A DNA stretch of 64,000 nt, taken from Tubiluchus corallicola (taxonomy: Eukaryota > Priapulida > Priapulimorpha > Priapulimorphida > Tubiluchidae). This document shows, one piece after another, positions 52,599 through 62,722 of this stretch. Position 1 is the stretch's first letter. Each line of letters begins with the position of its first letter. The stretch lies in assembly GCA_030141605.1 (NCBI GenBank), contig JAQGDQ010000192.1, positions 1-64,000 on the forward strand, given 5' to 3'. The translations under genes were made by a program, and so were the position numbers. Below the pieces are notes generated by a model. It was not told where the DNA came from and did not search any database. It saw only the letters and a program-made list of their open reading frames with translations.

Positions 52599-54085
52599 TT
52601 ATAATATAACTTTTGAGACAAATAGTTCTTCGACTGATCCAGATACATATTTGTATGCACCAATTAGTTGGCCACATAAACGTCTAAAAGCTAATGTAGT
52701 TAAACCTATTTGTTTTAACTGACTTTCATACGACAAGTTCATTAGTTCCGGTAACATATTGAAAGCTCTCATTTGGACAGTTTCGACTGGGTCCACTATA
52801 TATGCTCTAGGACTATTCCAAATACTACTTCCATACTCCACTGTTGATCGCACAAATGCCACATATAGAAGCTCAAAAGTTTGCAGATCTAGGTACTTGA
52901 AATTCCTCCTTATTAAAGCATTGTTTTGTTTGGCATTCTTTATGATTTCTGCTAGGTGATCTTTAAAATTTAGTTTATTATCAAGCAATAATCCAAGGTC
53001 TTTCTCACAAGCACTAAAGTCCAATTCTGCCGGAATGCCACTTGCATCATACATTTTGTATTTATACTCATATCCTGCTCCCACAGATACAACCTTACAC
53101 TTGTTGGGATGGAACTGCATACCATTTTCAACTGCCCAATCCCAGAGCCCTTCTAGATCCAATTGAAGATCATTACAGCTGGTAAAAGAATCAGATTCAG
53201 ACCAGATTTTGCTGTCGTCAGCAAAAAGACGAAGAGTTTCTCACACAACTAGGCAAGTCATTTATAAATACCACAAATAAACACGGACCTAATACCGAAC
53301 CTTGCGGTACACCACTAGTAATCAAGGACTCAGTCGATTTATAACCATCAACACACACAAATTGTCTTCTATTTTCTAAGAAGTTTACTATCCACTGTAA
53401 AACTGAACCAATTATACCATAATTTTTAAGTTTCGCAAACAGAAAGTGATGAGGTACAACATCAAATGCCTTTTTCAGGTCCAGTAATATTATATTAAAG
53501 GGCTTATTAGCATCTTTTAACTCAAACCATGCATCGTAACATTGCAACAGTTATGTAACTGTGGTTTTACCCTTAACAAACCCATGTTGTTCTTCACAAA
53601 TAATGTTGTATCTTATCAGATGGTTCATTATATGCTTCCGTATGATTTTTTCTGTCACCTTATTAATTGTATTTAGTAAGCTAACTGGCCTGTAGTTCGA
53701 TAGATCTGACTTGTCCCCTTTTTAAGAATGGGAATAACCTGTGCCACCTTCCATTGTCCAGGTAACTGACAATCAGCAAAAGACCTATCCAGCAAGGTGT
53801 ATATAGGCTTAAAAAGCACAGTTCTACATTCATTTAAAATACGTGGATGGTAACTATCTGGAGCAGGTTTGTTTACATTGAGATTTTGTAACTCAAAAAG
53901 CACCTCTTTTTCAGTTATGGAAACATTGTTGATATCAGGATATTGTTGCACTGTAGTTACTTCATAGTTAGAAGTGTTGAGACTGAATACACTAATGAAA
54001 AAATCGTTCAAAATTTGTGCCTTCCCCTCTGAATCAGAGACAAGAATACCTTGGGAATTCTTCAGTGAATGATAAAGAAAGAACT
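52599..54085 (-). pseudogene. Broken CR1/Jockey-type LINE reverse transcriptase
   Basis: On the minus strand the fragment begins near a GKAQILNDFFISVF segment. It continues through NVNKPAPDSYHPRIL and ILKKG into the palm domain: LLDLKKAFDVVPH holds the first catalytic aspartate, and SGVPQGSVLGPCLF and FINDLP follow. The FADD catalytic motif is at about 53214-53225, then a C-terminal part with DLGLLLDNKLNF and FVRSTVEYGSSIWN. It is dead: a frame break near 53715, an in-frame TAA near 53554 and another frame break near 53225. The endonuclease is missing, as expected for a 5'-truncated copy. Its 3' end abuts a trinucleotide tail. Confidence 0.93.
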
Positions 54086-55253
54086 AAAGAATGAATATTA
54101 TCGATAATTTTGAGTGAAAATACGGGGTGCTGCAGTTCCACAGTACCTATACATGAGCCGCCACTGTTTGCCATGCAAGTGAAACTGTATCTCCGCTCGA
54201 GGAACTTTTACTCACTATTGCAGAACTGCAAAAAATAGGTAGCCTACCGTGAACAGCTACAGATATAACAATACTTGTTGACAAAAGTCGTAAACTCAGT
54301 GAGCCCACGAACTGAAACACGTGGATACATGAAAACAGACGTCAGCCTTAGGATAGCTTATTTGAAACCACTCATACAAAACCATTCCAACTGCCAATCC
54401 CATATTACTCACAGTTTTTGTACACTCTAGCAAAATGTTATGTAGCACCTGCCAATATGTAATACACATATGTGCCTTTACTATTATCCCAGATAGCCTG
54501 GGTTATTAAATTCTAAAAATAAAAAAAAATGAAAATACAAGTATAGTAAATTACATCTGATTACTCCAATGATCGAGCGTAACTACAACGGCTTTTTGAC
54601 CGTGATGACCATAGCTTTTTACTACTTATTTTTTTTTTTATATTGTTGGTCTGGTTAAACTCTGTTTTTAATTATTTTATTGTGGTGCATATATTTATAT
54701 AATTTTTTTATAGTGCCAGGTCATAGTCAATGTATAATATCGGTGCATGATTTTCTCGATAGTTTGGGTTTTGTTTTCTACAGCTTTTGAATAAATGTTT
54801 TTCTTTAGAGCATCTGCTGTAAATTCTGGCACTAATAAAGACTCCATTCAGACCCGAGTGGGTCTTGGTACATTTCAGGGTGGATCTTCTATCATTATTA
54901 CTCCATTTGAGGTGTGAACTGTGAAGAATCGGTGGCTCACCACAGTGACTATACCTTAATTAGTACTAATGAGTTCCAATCATTCAATGTCATGAACCAT
55001 TATGGAAGTATTAGTATTGCATAGACAATTTAATGTGCTCCATGTAAAAAAACAATTTCTATTCTATTCTGTTCTATGCAATGACTAATCTGAATTATAT
55101 GTATGTCTCTTCTTGTTTCTTCATGTAGGTGTAGTAACTTTGATCCAGTAACTCGTGGACTGTTTGATTATTGATACCTTGTTTTTAGAACACAACAATT
55201 TTGAGGATTTGAATTATTCAGATCAGAAATATAATTTTATTTAAAGCGTGTTT

Positions 55254-55332
55254 ATGTCGAAACGAGATCGCTTAGTCGTAGAGAGAGATTGCGAGAATGA
55301 GCAGCAATCGTGCAGGGCATCTCGCCAATCAG
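55254..55332 (+). CDS. MYO19: Myosin exon 1 (proposed start codon)
   Basis: ATG at 55254 opens MSKRDRLVVERD, followed by CENEQQSCRASRQS, and ends TCAG|GTAACA. It has 26 codons plus one base. An in-frame TAA at 55242-55244 blocks extension upstream. The single leftover G fits exon 2 exactly: G plus AA gives glutamate, and exon 2 is open in precisely that frame. No homology supports the short charged peptide, so the call rests on the start, the donor and the phase match. The alternative is that translation starts at the ATG at 59413 inside exon 2. Confidence 0.65.
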
Positions 55333-55598
55333 GTAACACCCGCGCGTGCTTTAAATTTGTGTTGCACAACAGTCAACAGTTCGGTAAGAAATTTATAATT
55401 ATAAAATTTCTGTAAAAAATCCCGAGTATAATATGATTTTATTCTAATCAGGCTTTTACATACATTTTAGTGGTGTATACTGCTAAGAAATATTTGCACA
55501 ATGTCATTTACTTTAATGCTGTACGTTATGTATTGTTAAAAATGTACCGTGATTGAGTACTAATAAGTAATAGTAATAGTAATACTACTACTAGTAAT

Positions 55599-56290
55599 TG
55601 TAGGGAGCCGAGTTGACCACTGAGCCAAGTAGACCACTTCCGGTAAAACCGATGCGCTAAAAGTAGTGTCCTACATGGGCAGCCCAAGTAGGACACTAGC
55701 GATTTTTGTCGAGAATCGGTAATTTTGTCAAATTTTTGAAATTTTGTCCTCCATTATGGCATTAATATATCATAACATTAAACCTAGTATCTAATGCTTT
55801 AAAGAGAGAAATTCTGCACACAGTTATTACAGAAATAATTGCAAATTTAAAAATGAGAGAGATGCTGCTAAGCATGTAGGACACATAGATCGCTAGAACA
55901 TTTACTTATAAGAAAACAATTATTTGCCCAAGAGGTAGTGAAACGGGTCACCTGTTTGTGAAGTGAGACAAAATCAAAAATGATATACCTTAAACAAATG
56001 TTGAATTCGCAAAAAAGTGTTTTTTTCACTTCAACAACATTAATATCGAAACCAAATTAATATTGTCCGTTCTACCAGCTCAGAATAAAATTCTTTTATT
56101 TTATTAGATGTATAATAAATTATTCAATGTGTACTAACGTTTTTAATTATTATTATTACATAAACAAGCACAACGGACGGTGTCAGTACACTTAACGACT
56201 CAATTCGCGACCTGTCTCTAGTGTCCTACTTGGGCAGCCCAAGTAGACCAATTGGTCTACTTGGCTCAGTGGTCCACTCGGCTCCCAACA
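55599..56290. mobile_element. 692-bp inverted-repeat DNA transposon with nested palindromes
   Basis: The terminal inverted repeats start TGTAGGGAGCCGAG on the left and TGTTGGGAGCCGAG on the right strand. They run about 36 bp with two mismatches, through CCACTGAGCCAAGTAGACCA. Flanking GTAAT at 55594-55598 and 56291-56295 is a likely 5-bp target duplication, although the left flank is low-complexity. A second inverted block near each end repeats CCAAGTAGGACACTAG. Two internal palindromes exist: 55664-55698 and the perfect 26-bp 56239-56264. The interior has no transposase, so it is non-autonomous. I cannot assign a superfamily. Confidence 0.88.
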
Positions 56291-56549
56291 GTAATAACTA
56301 ATACTACTATGTTGATTTCTATATACCTTCGCATATTTCGCATACATATGCACTAGTAACTTATAGACTGCCGTTTACAATTTGTTCTTGTTTTACAAGT
56401 AAGTTTTTTTCTATCATTTAGTTGTTTATTCCTGATTTTGTGTATGAAATTCACGTTTAGAGCTAAAACTAAGGAAAACTATTCATTCTTGCCGAATTTC
56501 AATAAGATCATAAATTGCAATGTCGAACAACCACATTATAATCATCACA

Positions 56550-58620
56550 CAAATTGCTGATAGGAGATTTTAATTTACTTAAGGTTGACTGGGTTACTTG
56601 GTCAAGTAGGATTAACTATGAATCAGAATTTGTGGAATGTTTCAAAGACTGCTTCTTTTTTCAGCATGTAATGATATATTTTTTGCAACAAGACTTCGCC
56701 CCATATTTTCGATTTGGTCTTAACGAATGAGGAAAATCTTGTGAATGATATTGAAAATCGTCCTCCGTTAGGTAATAGTGTTCATATATGTGTATACATG
56801 AAAATTCAATGTTACGGGGATACTAATTGCACTATACCTCAGTTAGATCTCAACAAAGCAAATTACAACAATATTAGAAGCAACATTGCAAACATTGATT
56901 GGGTTGCTGAACTACAGAATGAAAAAGCTGAAGTATCCTTTGTTGCCATCAGTACTGTCTTAGAAAATTCAATTAAAAGTAATGTACCACTGAAAAGAAA
57001 TTCTTAAAATAGAAGAAGGAATATTTGGAGGAACAAAGCAGCAATGAAGCAGGTTAAGAAAAAAAATCACCTATGAAAGCGTTATTCAATATTCAAAAGT
57101 GTAAGTGATTATAGATTGTACGTTCGAGAAAAAAGTGTGCTCTGGAACCTCACTCGTAAATTAGTGAAAAATTTTTGAGAAAGATCTGATAAGCAATTTA
57201 AAAACAAATCCTAAAGGTTTCTGGAATTACGTAAGAAGCAAAAACAAGATAGCTAGCAAAATATGTGTCATGGTACAAGAAAATGATGAAATCTCTGACG
57301 ATAAAGAAAGGGCTGAGGTCTTTAACTCATACTTTGCCAGTGTTTTTACACAGGAGAATTTAAGTAACGTTCTAACACTAAGTGATCGAAAAGTGACAAC
57401 TAAGCTCCTTACAGTGGAAATTACTGAAGAAATTATTATGAAGAAACTAGAATAGCTAAGGCACCTGGTCCAGACGGATTTTGTCCAAAAATACTTAAAG
57501 AAATTGCCAAGGAGTTGGCTGTTCCACTTGCCATCTTTTTTAACAAATCCTTGAACAAGTCGCACTTGCCTCAACTGTGGAAAGATGTAGTAGTGAAACC
57601 TCAACATAAAAAAGGTAGCAAGAAATCAGTCACAAATTACAGACCAATAAGCTTAACATCGACACTCATAAAAGTCTTTCAGTCATTTATAGTTCTGTAG
57701 TCAACCATTTGGAATCCAATAATTTATTCAATGCTCAACAACATGGGTTCTCTTCTGGTAAATCTTGTGTGACTCAGTTGCTGGAGGTTTTAGAAGACTG
57801 GACGCATATACTTGATAATTGACATCCTGTTAGTTGTGTTTATTTGGACTTTCAAAAAGCTCTTGACAGTGTGCCACATTGCTTATTAAGCTAAGGGCTT
57901 ATGGAATAGGTGGCAAAGTATTATGTTGGATAGAAGAATTTCTGTGTAATAGAAGGCAAAAGCTCATGGTCAATGGTAATAAGTCAAATTTTCGAGATGT
58001 TCTAAGCGGTAACCTACAAGGCAGTGTAATTGGTCCATGCCTTTTTCTTCTGTTCATTAATGACCTGCCAGATCAAATATCTGCGATTGTAAAACTTTTT
58101 GCAGATGATACAGAAATGTATAGCCCACTGAACAGTGATCAGTCTATGGTTCAGTTTCAATAGGACATTAACATTCTTGCTGATTGGTCTAGGATTTGGC
58201 AATTAAAATTCAATACAGAGAAATGTAAATTGCTCCATATGGGTTATAATTATCCGAAATACACTTATTCCATGCAAGACAATTAAGGCATAATAAAATC
58301 AATAGTGGTCACAAACTGTGATTTGGGTGTGCTAATTGATGAGGACCTAAAGTTTCACAGTCGTACAAGCTCTGTGTTAAACAAAGCCAATAAAATTCTT
58401 GGAGCCATCAAACATACATTTACATACATAAACAGTGAAATGATTGTTCAGATAATCAAAACTCTTATTAGACCACTCCTAGAATATGCAAATGTTGTTT
58501 GGGGACCAAGGTTTATAGGAAATGCTCAACTCATAGAAAATGTGCAACGAAGGGCTACCAAGCTGGTTCCATAATTTAGTGACTTGAACTACACGGAAAG
58601 ACTATATATAATATCTTTAT
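56550..58620 (+). pseudogene. Decayed LINE (endonuclease end and reverse transcriptase)
   Basis: The fragment starts with LLIGDFNL, the C-terminal endonuclease GDFN motif, then FDLVLTNEENLV. After a spacer it has a segment around FNSYFASVFTQENL, then AKAPGPDGFCPKILKE, TNYRPISLTS, QHGFSSGKS and VYLDFQKALDSVPH. It goes on to LQGSVIGPCLFLLFINDLP, the FADD catalytic box followed by TEMY, and LIRPLLEYANVVWG, and fades after ATKLVP near 58575. Several stop codons (near 57453, 57699, 57821, 58160) and frame changes (near 56700, 57450, 57880) kill it. The FADD surroundings and sequence differ clearly from the minus-strand copy at 52.6-54.1 kb, so they are separate CR1/Jockey-like families. No 3' tail was recognised. 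Confidence 0.92.
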
Positions 58621-59374
58621 TTGCCATGAAAAAATGATTATAAACATCTTACAATGTAATATATCATTCAGTGTACCTATCTAAGGATTTACACTGCTAG
58701 TTAGCAAGTGTGTCACGTGCTAGAAATTAAATCTATTTGCGTAAGGTAGTGCATAAAAAACGGACATTTAAAAAATATACATATAGAAAAATGAATTTGA
58801 GTTTATTACAAAATTTGGCTTTCTTTCAGTAGAATGCTGAGGTGTGTTAATGGAGAAAATCCTGAGTTTATAAATATGCAACTCATAACTTTACAAATTA
58901 AAGTTAGTCTTTAAAACTGTAAACATATTCATGTTCTGAGAAAGCAACTGGTTTCTTTTTAGATGGCACCCTTAACCCTGAATTGCTTCTTCTTTCGTAA
59001 TTATAGTAACAGTAATTATTGAAAGTTGTAAGAAAAATCAGTCACTATGTAAGCAGATAGTTTCTAAAATATTTTAAAAAGCAAATATTGGTTGTTCGGT
59101 AGAACTAGAAATATCGGAATTTTGCTAAATATCAGGGTATTCGTAACATTGGGTGTCAGACGGTACTAAAATTCAGCATGCTGTTACTATGGCTGTTTTA
59201 GCTAAGTTGCATTTTAGATGGATACTCTTTGACTATGATGAGGTAACTAGTGTATAGAGTATACTTTCAGTTTATATATATTTTTTAATGCAAGTATTAA
59301 GGCATTTTAATTTTTAAATCTAAATACTGTCAAATTATTTCTGTTTATGCTTTTTCTTTGTTTTCATTTTGCAG

Positions 59375-59592
59375 AATGCATTAGTAACACATTGAGCCTT
59401 ATATGTAACATTATGTCGACAGTTTTAACACCAAAACGGTCAATTCTGAAAGACGTGACGGCACGAATCAGTTCTGATCACAAGACTTCTTCTTTGTACT
59501 TGAACAAAACTGTTTTGAAGACTAGATGCAAGCAAAGCCAAGTGACAAAGAAACATCCATGTTCAAAATCAAAGCAGAGTTTTTTATCGAAG
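59375..59592 (+). CDS. MYO19: Myosin exon 2: basic N-terminal extension
   Basis: A 218-base exon after a pyrimidine tract ending TTTTGCAG, with donor AAG|GTAAGC. It encodes residues 27-99, including MSTVLTPKRSILKDVTARIS and a lysine- and serine-rich tail ending SKQSFLSK. The second ATG (59413) could be an alternative start. No known domain is visible. The high basic content and low complexity suggest a disordered segment that may be a phosphorylation or docking region. The frame continues into exon 3 in phase 0. Confidence 0.85.
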
Positions 59593-60396
59593 GTAAGCGT
59601 CTGATCTTTATTTGTTTAACTTGAAAAATTACTCGTAATGTTCATTTTATACTTTAATCTTTGTATTTAGTATTCATTATGTTGTATCCTATTTTGTTAA
59701 TTTTTTTATTGTTATTATATAATAATTTAAAACATTAATTATTATTATTAAAGGGCAATGCCAAGCGGAATAGAAAGTCTGTACTTACGTACAAATTTGT
59801 CTCTCCTTTACTTTTTCGTTTTTCATTACCATGTCTTGTATGCACTGCTAAGGAAAGATTCAATGGAAAAATTTCATGTCTTAGGTAAAACAAGATCAAT
59901 ATTTTATGAAGACACTGAAAGGTACTTCAATTTATACAAATGTAAGGAATAGCAAATTTACAGTAATGAAGTATGCCCAGTGATTATGATGTTAATTTAG
60001 AGTCTCTTTCTTACCTTACAATGTAAAATACCATAACACATTAATTTACACGTAAATTAAGGAATTTATTTTCTCAAGATGTCAATCATAATTAAAAGAA
60101 CAAGCATATAAGCATAAGAAATAATTATTTAATTCTTAAGCACATTGTTGTAGGAGGGTCTATATTGTCACTGACTCACACAGGTGTCCCTCTCTTACCA
60201 CTTGACTTTTCCCTAAAATGAATTATTTGCTACGGGATTGGGACACTACTAGTCTGACTTAAGAATGATATTGTTGCAGGTATATTGCAGGTGTGTATTG
60301 CTAGTAGGTTGTTGTAATATTAATCTGTCCAAAATCTTTTTTCTTTGTGATGAATCAGTATTGCATTAACAGCTGCATTTTTTCTATTTTTTCCAG
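59593..60396 (+). other. MYO19: Myosin intron 2, about 0.8 kb
   Basis: GTAAGC donor, acceptor TTTTTTCCAG. It is AT-rich. One plus ORF at 59758-59952 has no domain and no splice context. Nothing else seen. Confidence 0.85.
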
Positions 60397-60501
60397 GGCA
60401 TCAAAGTATATGCGCCACACAAAAATTTATTTTGGGCACCTGCTGTAGTTTGTGACACTTATGCTGATGGAACAGTAACGGTTCAGTTTTCAGATGGCAA
60501 G
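60397..60501 (+). CDS. MYO19: Myosin exon 3: SH3/Tudor-like barrel
   Basis: A 105-base, 35-codon exon, phase 0 at both ends. It encodes G-I-K-V-Y-A-P, then KNLFWAPAVVCDTYADG and TVTVQFSDGK. The pattern is an aromatic and AP turn, a strand W.PA.V, a DG turn, V.V.F.DG, then V..L in the next exon. It is that of small SH3-like barrels, such as the N-terminal SH3-like domain of several myosin classes and Tudor domains. As I recall it is not reported for human MYO19. The donor is AAG|GTAGCA. Confidence 0.93.
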
Positions 60502-60636
60502 GTAGCATAATGAATTGTTCTCTACGAATTTTCTCTTGTTTAATAAGAAATAATTTAAGTTTGTATTTTTGTAAATACTGTGCTTATTTTTATCGTATCA
60601 TAGTTTTTGTTTTTGTCTGTATTCTTTTCTGCCTAG
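60502..60636 (+). other. MYO19: Myosin intron 3, 135 bp
   Basis: The shortest intron in the window, with a GT donor and acceptor TTTCTGCCTAG. It splits the barrel between two strands, in phase 0. Confidence 0.92.
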
Positions 60637-60739
60637 GTGGAAACCCTACATAATGTGAAAGACTTGGAACTTGTAGCTGAAATAGATTATTTACAATGTG
60701 AAGAGTTATCAGAGATCAACCCATTGAGCACTCCAGCTG
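60637..60739 (+). CDS. MYO19: Myosin exon 4: end of barrel and motor entry
   Basis: A 103-base exon encoding V-E-T-L-H-N-V-K-D-L-E-L-V (last barrel strand), then AEIDYLQCEELSEINPLSTPA, which leads into the motor. The segment CEELSEINPLS corresponds to the D-D-L-T-R-V-N-P step before the first motor helix of MYO19. The final G is phase 1 and completes valine with the next exon. The donor is CTG|GTACAA, weaker than consensus. Confidence 0.95.
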
Positions 60740-61613
60740 GTACAATATAAATGTAGTAATAAAAATGTTGTTAATTTTAATAAAAACTGTAGAAAAGGCA
60801 CGAAAATTTTAACCAATGTGGCTGTTTGCACGATGGAAAAAGTTTGAGAAGGCCTTGTAGAGAAATGCGCTAGTGCGAAGAGGAAAAAGGTGTTCCCTTG
60901 ACACTTTTTTATAACTAGAGTTCTGATTGTTGACTGTATTTCTTCATAATGCCTAAAAAAGAATGAAACTGGTACATTAAAACTGCTGTTCTCATCTTGC
61001 TGTAGGGCTAATTAAAATTGATGTGTGTTAGGTCGCTTATCAGACAAAAAGTGTGCACATGTTTATTAACAATTTTGAGTATCTGCCCCTTGGTTAACAA
61101 ATAACAACATCATCTTAGTTGAACTTGATTCTTATATTTTATGGAAAATGATTTTTTACTTTATGGTCTTTTTTGTTGAATTATGGAAGTGTGCATATTA
61201 TTTATAAGGCATATAACAAGTTGAATGTTGGTGAAATGACTAAGCGAATCTATTAAGATCTTTCAGAGAACTTACAAATTTCTCAGTATTTTACACTGCT
61301 AGTCCATATTCTTGGTGGCATTTTTGTTTGTGTGAAATATCACTAGTAAGTTGTGTAATTATTGGGAAAGAGTTGCTTTTCAGCTTGGGCATTAATTTGT
61401 TTTTGTATCAGTGGCAGATTTAAATTGTGTATGCCTTTATTTTGTTTGAATTTAACTAATCTTAATTTTTGTAAATTTTATCAAAATTCTTGTTTTATAG
61501 AGCCATTTACTTTAATATTTACTCAAATGTCCATGCATTGTGGTATTAATTTTTGTTAAGAAGTGCATCTCTTTGTTTTTCTTTGTAATAATTTGCTTCA
61601 TTTTTTTATTTAG
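60740..61613 (+). other. MYO19: Myosin intron 4, about 0.87 kb
   Basis: T-rich non-coding sequence ending TTTTTTTATTTAG. The plus ORF 61362-61559 within it has no support. Nothing else seen. Confidence 0.9.
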
Positions 61614-61756
61614 TGCTTGACTGTATACGGGTACGGCATTTATCTGGTCAGTTCTACACAAAAGCTGGCAATTCTCTAATTGCTGTTAATCCTTTTAAGA
61701 CTGTTCCTTCTCTTTATGGCTACAGCACCATTATGGAATATTGCCGCAGTGCAAAA
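61614..61756 (+). CDS. MYO19: Myosin exon 5: start of motor domain
   Basis: A 143-base exon encoding V-L-D-C-I-R-V-R-H-L-S-G-Q-FYTKAGNSLIAVNPFKTVP, then SLYGYSTIMEYCRSAK. This covers motor strand 1 and the purine-binding NPFK loop: the N-P-F-K motif corresponds to the N-P-Y/F-K adenine-site motif of all myosins. FYTKAG rather than the usual IYTY.G is the class XIX-like feature. The reading begins in phase 1 and ends in phase 0 at a strong donor, AAA|GTATGT. Confidence 0.97.
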
Positions 61757-62608
61757 GTATGTTTATCGGTATTACTAGTTTACCTAGAAAGCCACTTCAC
61801 ATGCTTATTATATTTGTTATAAGACTATTGTATATTGCTCACATGGCCAAGAACTAAAATGATGCTTAATGGCTGACTCAACTATTTAATGTTTTATATG
61901 TATTTTATGTTTCGGTGAATAATAATGAATGTTCTGCATAAATAAAGCAGTGTGTGGATGGTAGGAAGACTCTTCATTAAAAGCTTAAATTTTGTCTTCG
62001 AACTTACAAAAGCTATTTTTAGTTCTTTATTTCTTTGCTGATATAATTTTGTGAGGTAACATTAATTTTGTTATAATTGTCAACAAACAACTTCAAATAT
62101 AGTGCAAAGTAAAATAGTCTTAAAATTTTTCAGGTGGTAGAGTGCCTCTACGACGTATGTTATGATTTAAGTAATACATATAATCCACATCAGTCGAGGT
62201 CCAAATTGTGTGGATTATACGTATTAGCTGACTTAAAATTGTTTCTTGTAAGTCTTTGTAAGATGAGACCCTAGTGAAGTTTTAATGATTGTTGAATCAT
62301 TGTTTCATAAGCATTGCAGCGCATGATAGTACTGCAAGCCATGTCTAGTACTGACAGCTGCTGGAAAGGCAGAATCTAGCTTATTTCTGCAGATAATCTT
62401 CTGAGATCACATTGGGTTTTCGCTTACCTGTGTTCAAAAGTATACACTTCTTCCCTAACGAGAAAATAGAGCTGACAAGTGAGGTACATAAAGCCACAAC
62501 AAAGCAGTTTTTCTGACAGTCCAGGCAGGCTTATCGTCATAAACAAGTCCACAAAAATATTTCTTACTGTACGTTTGTACATTTGGTACGATTTGCATTG
62601 TTTTCCAG
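61757..62608 (+). other. MYO19: Myosin intron 5, about 0.85 kb
   Basis: The intron holds a hairpin-forming inverted repeat at 62167-62236 (listed separately). The acceptor is ATTGTTTTCCAG. A long minus ORF overlapping the right half is antisense noise. Confidence 0.9.
62167..62236. repeat. Hairpin inverted repeat in myosin intron 5
   Basis: The left arm TTAAGTAATACATATAATCC is complementary to the right arm GGATTATACGTATTAGCTGA, apart from one mismatch and a five-base bulge near the base. The loop is about 20 bases. It could be a miRNA-like precursor or a short palindromic element. The sequence shows only the symmetry. Confidence 0.6.
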
Positions 62609-62722
62609 ACACTGCCGCCTCACGTGTTTGCATTGGCAGATGAAGCTTTTCTCGACATGTGCAGCAGTTTCCGAAGACAGAATCAATCGCTAATTGTAAG
62701 CGGTGAAAGTGGAGCAGGAAAG
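62609..62722 (+). CDS. MYO19: Myosin exon 6: P-loop exon
   Basis: A 114-base, 38-codon exon encoding [23 protein letters not shown], then [15 protein letters not shown] at residues 240-254. [11 protein letters not shown] is the conserved motor helix, and GESGAGK is the Walker A loop with the catalytic lysine as the last residue of the exon. The donor is AAG|GTATGC, phase 0. The threonine that normally follows must come from an exon beyond 62723, which I do not see before the window ends. Confidence 0.97.

Larger units (their letters stand above)
49500..55253. other. Region between divergent Musashi and myosin genes
   Basis: This interval must hold, or lead to, the first Musashi exon on the minus strand, which should end in phase 2 and probably encode a GK junction. 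It also holds the myosin promoter. I found no fitting first exon. Contents listed separately are a short perfect palindrome at 49844, an 80-bp tandem repeat, two microsatellites and a LINE fragment. A somewhat CpG-richer patch at 51150-51640 could be a Musashi promoter, but nothing proves it. Positions 54090-55253 show no exon. Confidence 0.6.
55333..59374 (+). other. MYO19: Myosin intron 1, about 4.0 kb
   Basis: It has GT-AG ends if exon 1 is right. It contains the 692-bp inverted-repeat transposon (55599-56290) and a decayed LINE (56550-58620). Positions 58620-59374 hold AT-rich sequence without recognisable features, apart from the pyrimidine tract leading to the exon 2 acceptor. Confidence 0.6.
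55254..62722 (+). other. MYO19: Class XIX-like unconventional myosin gene, N-terminal part
   Basis: Six exons join to 762 nt, or 254 residues, in one open frame. The last 85 residues are myosin motor: VLDCIRVRH, FYTKAGNSLIAVNPFK, the [13 protein letters not shown] segment and the P-loop GESGAGK that binds ATP phosphates. FYT.AG..L.A.NPFK.VP.LY followed by NQS(I/L)(V/I)VSGESGAGK matches vertebrate MYO19 better than myosin II, V or I as I remember them. MYO19 is an actin motor on the mitochondrial outer membrane. The basic N-terminal region (residues 1-99) and a barrel-like segment (about 100-145) precede the motor. The rest of the gene continues past the right edge. Confidence 0.9.
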
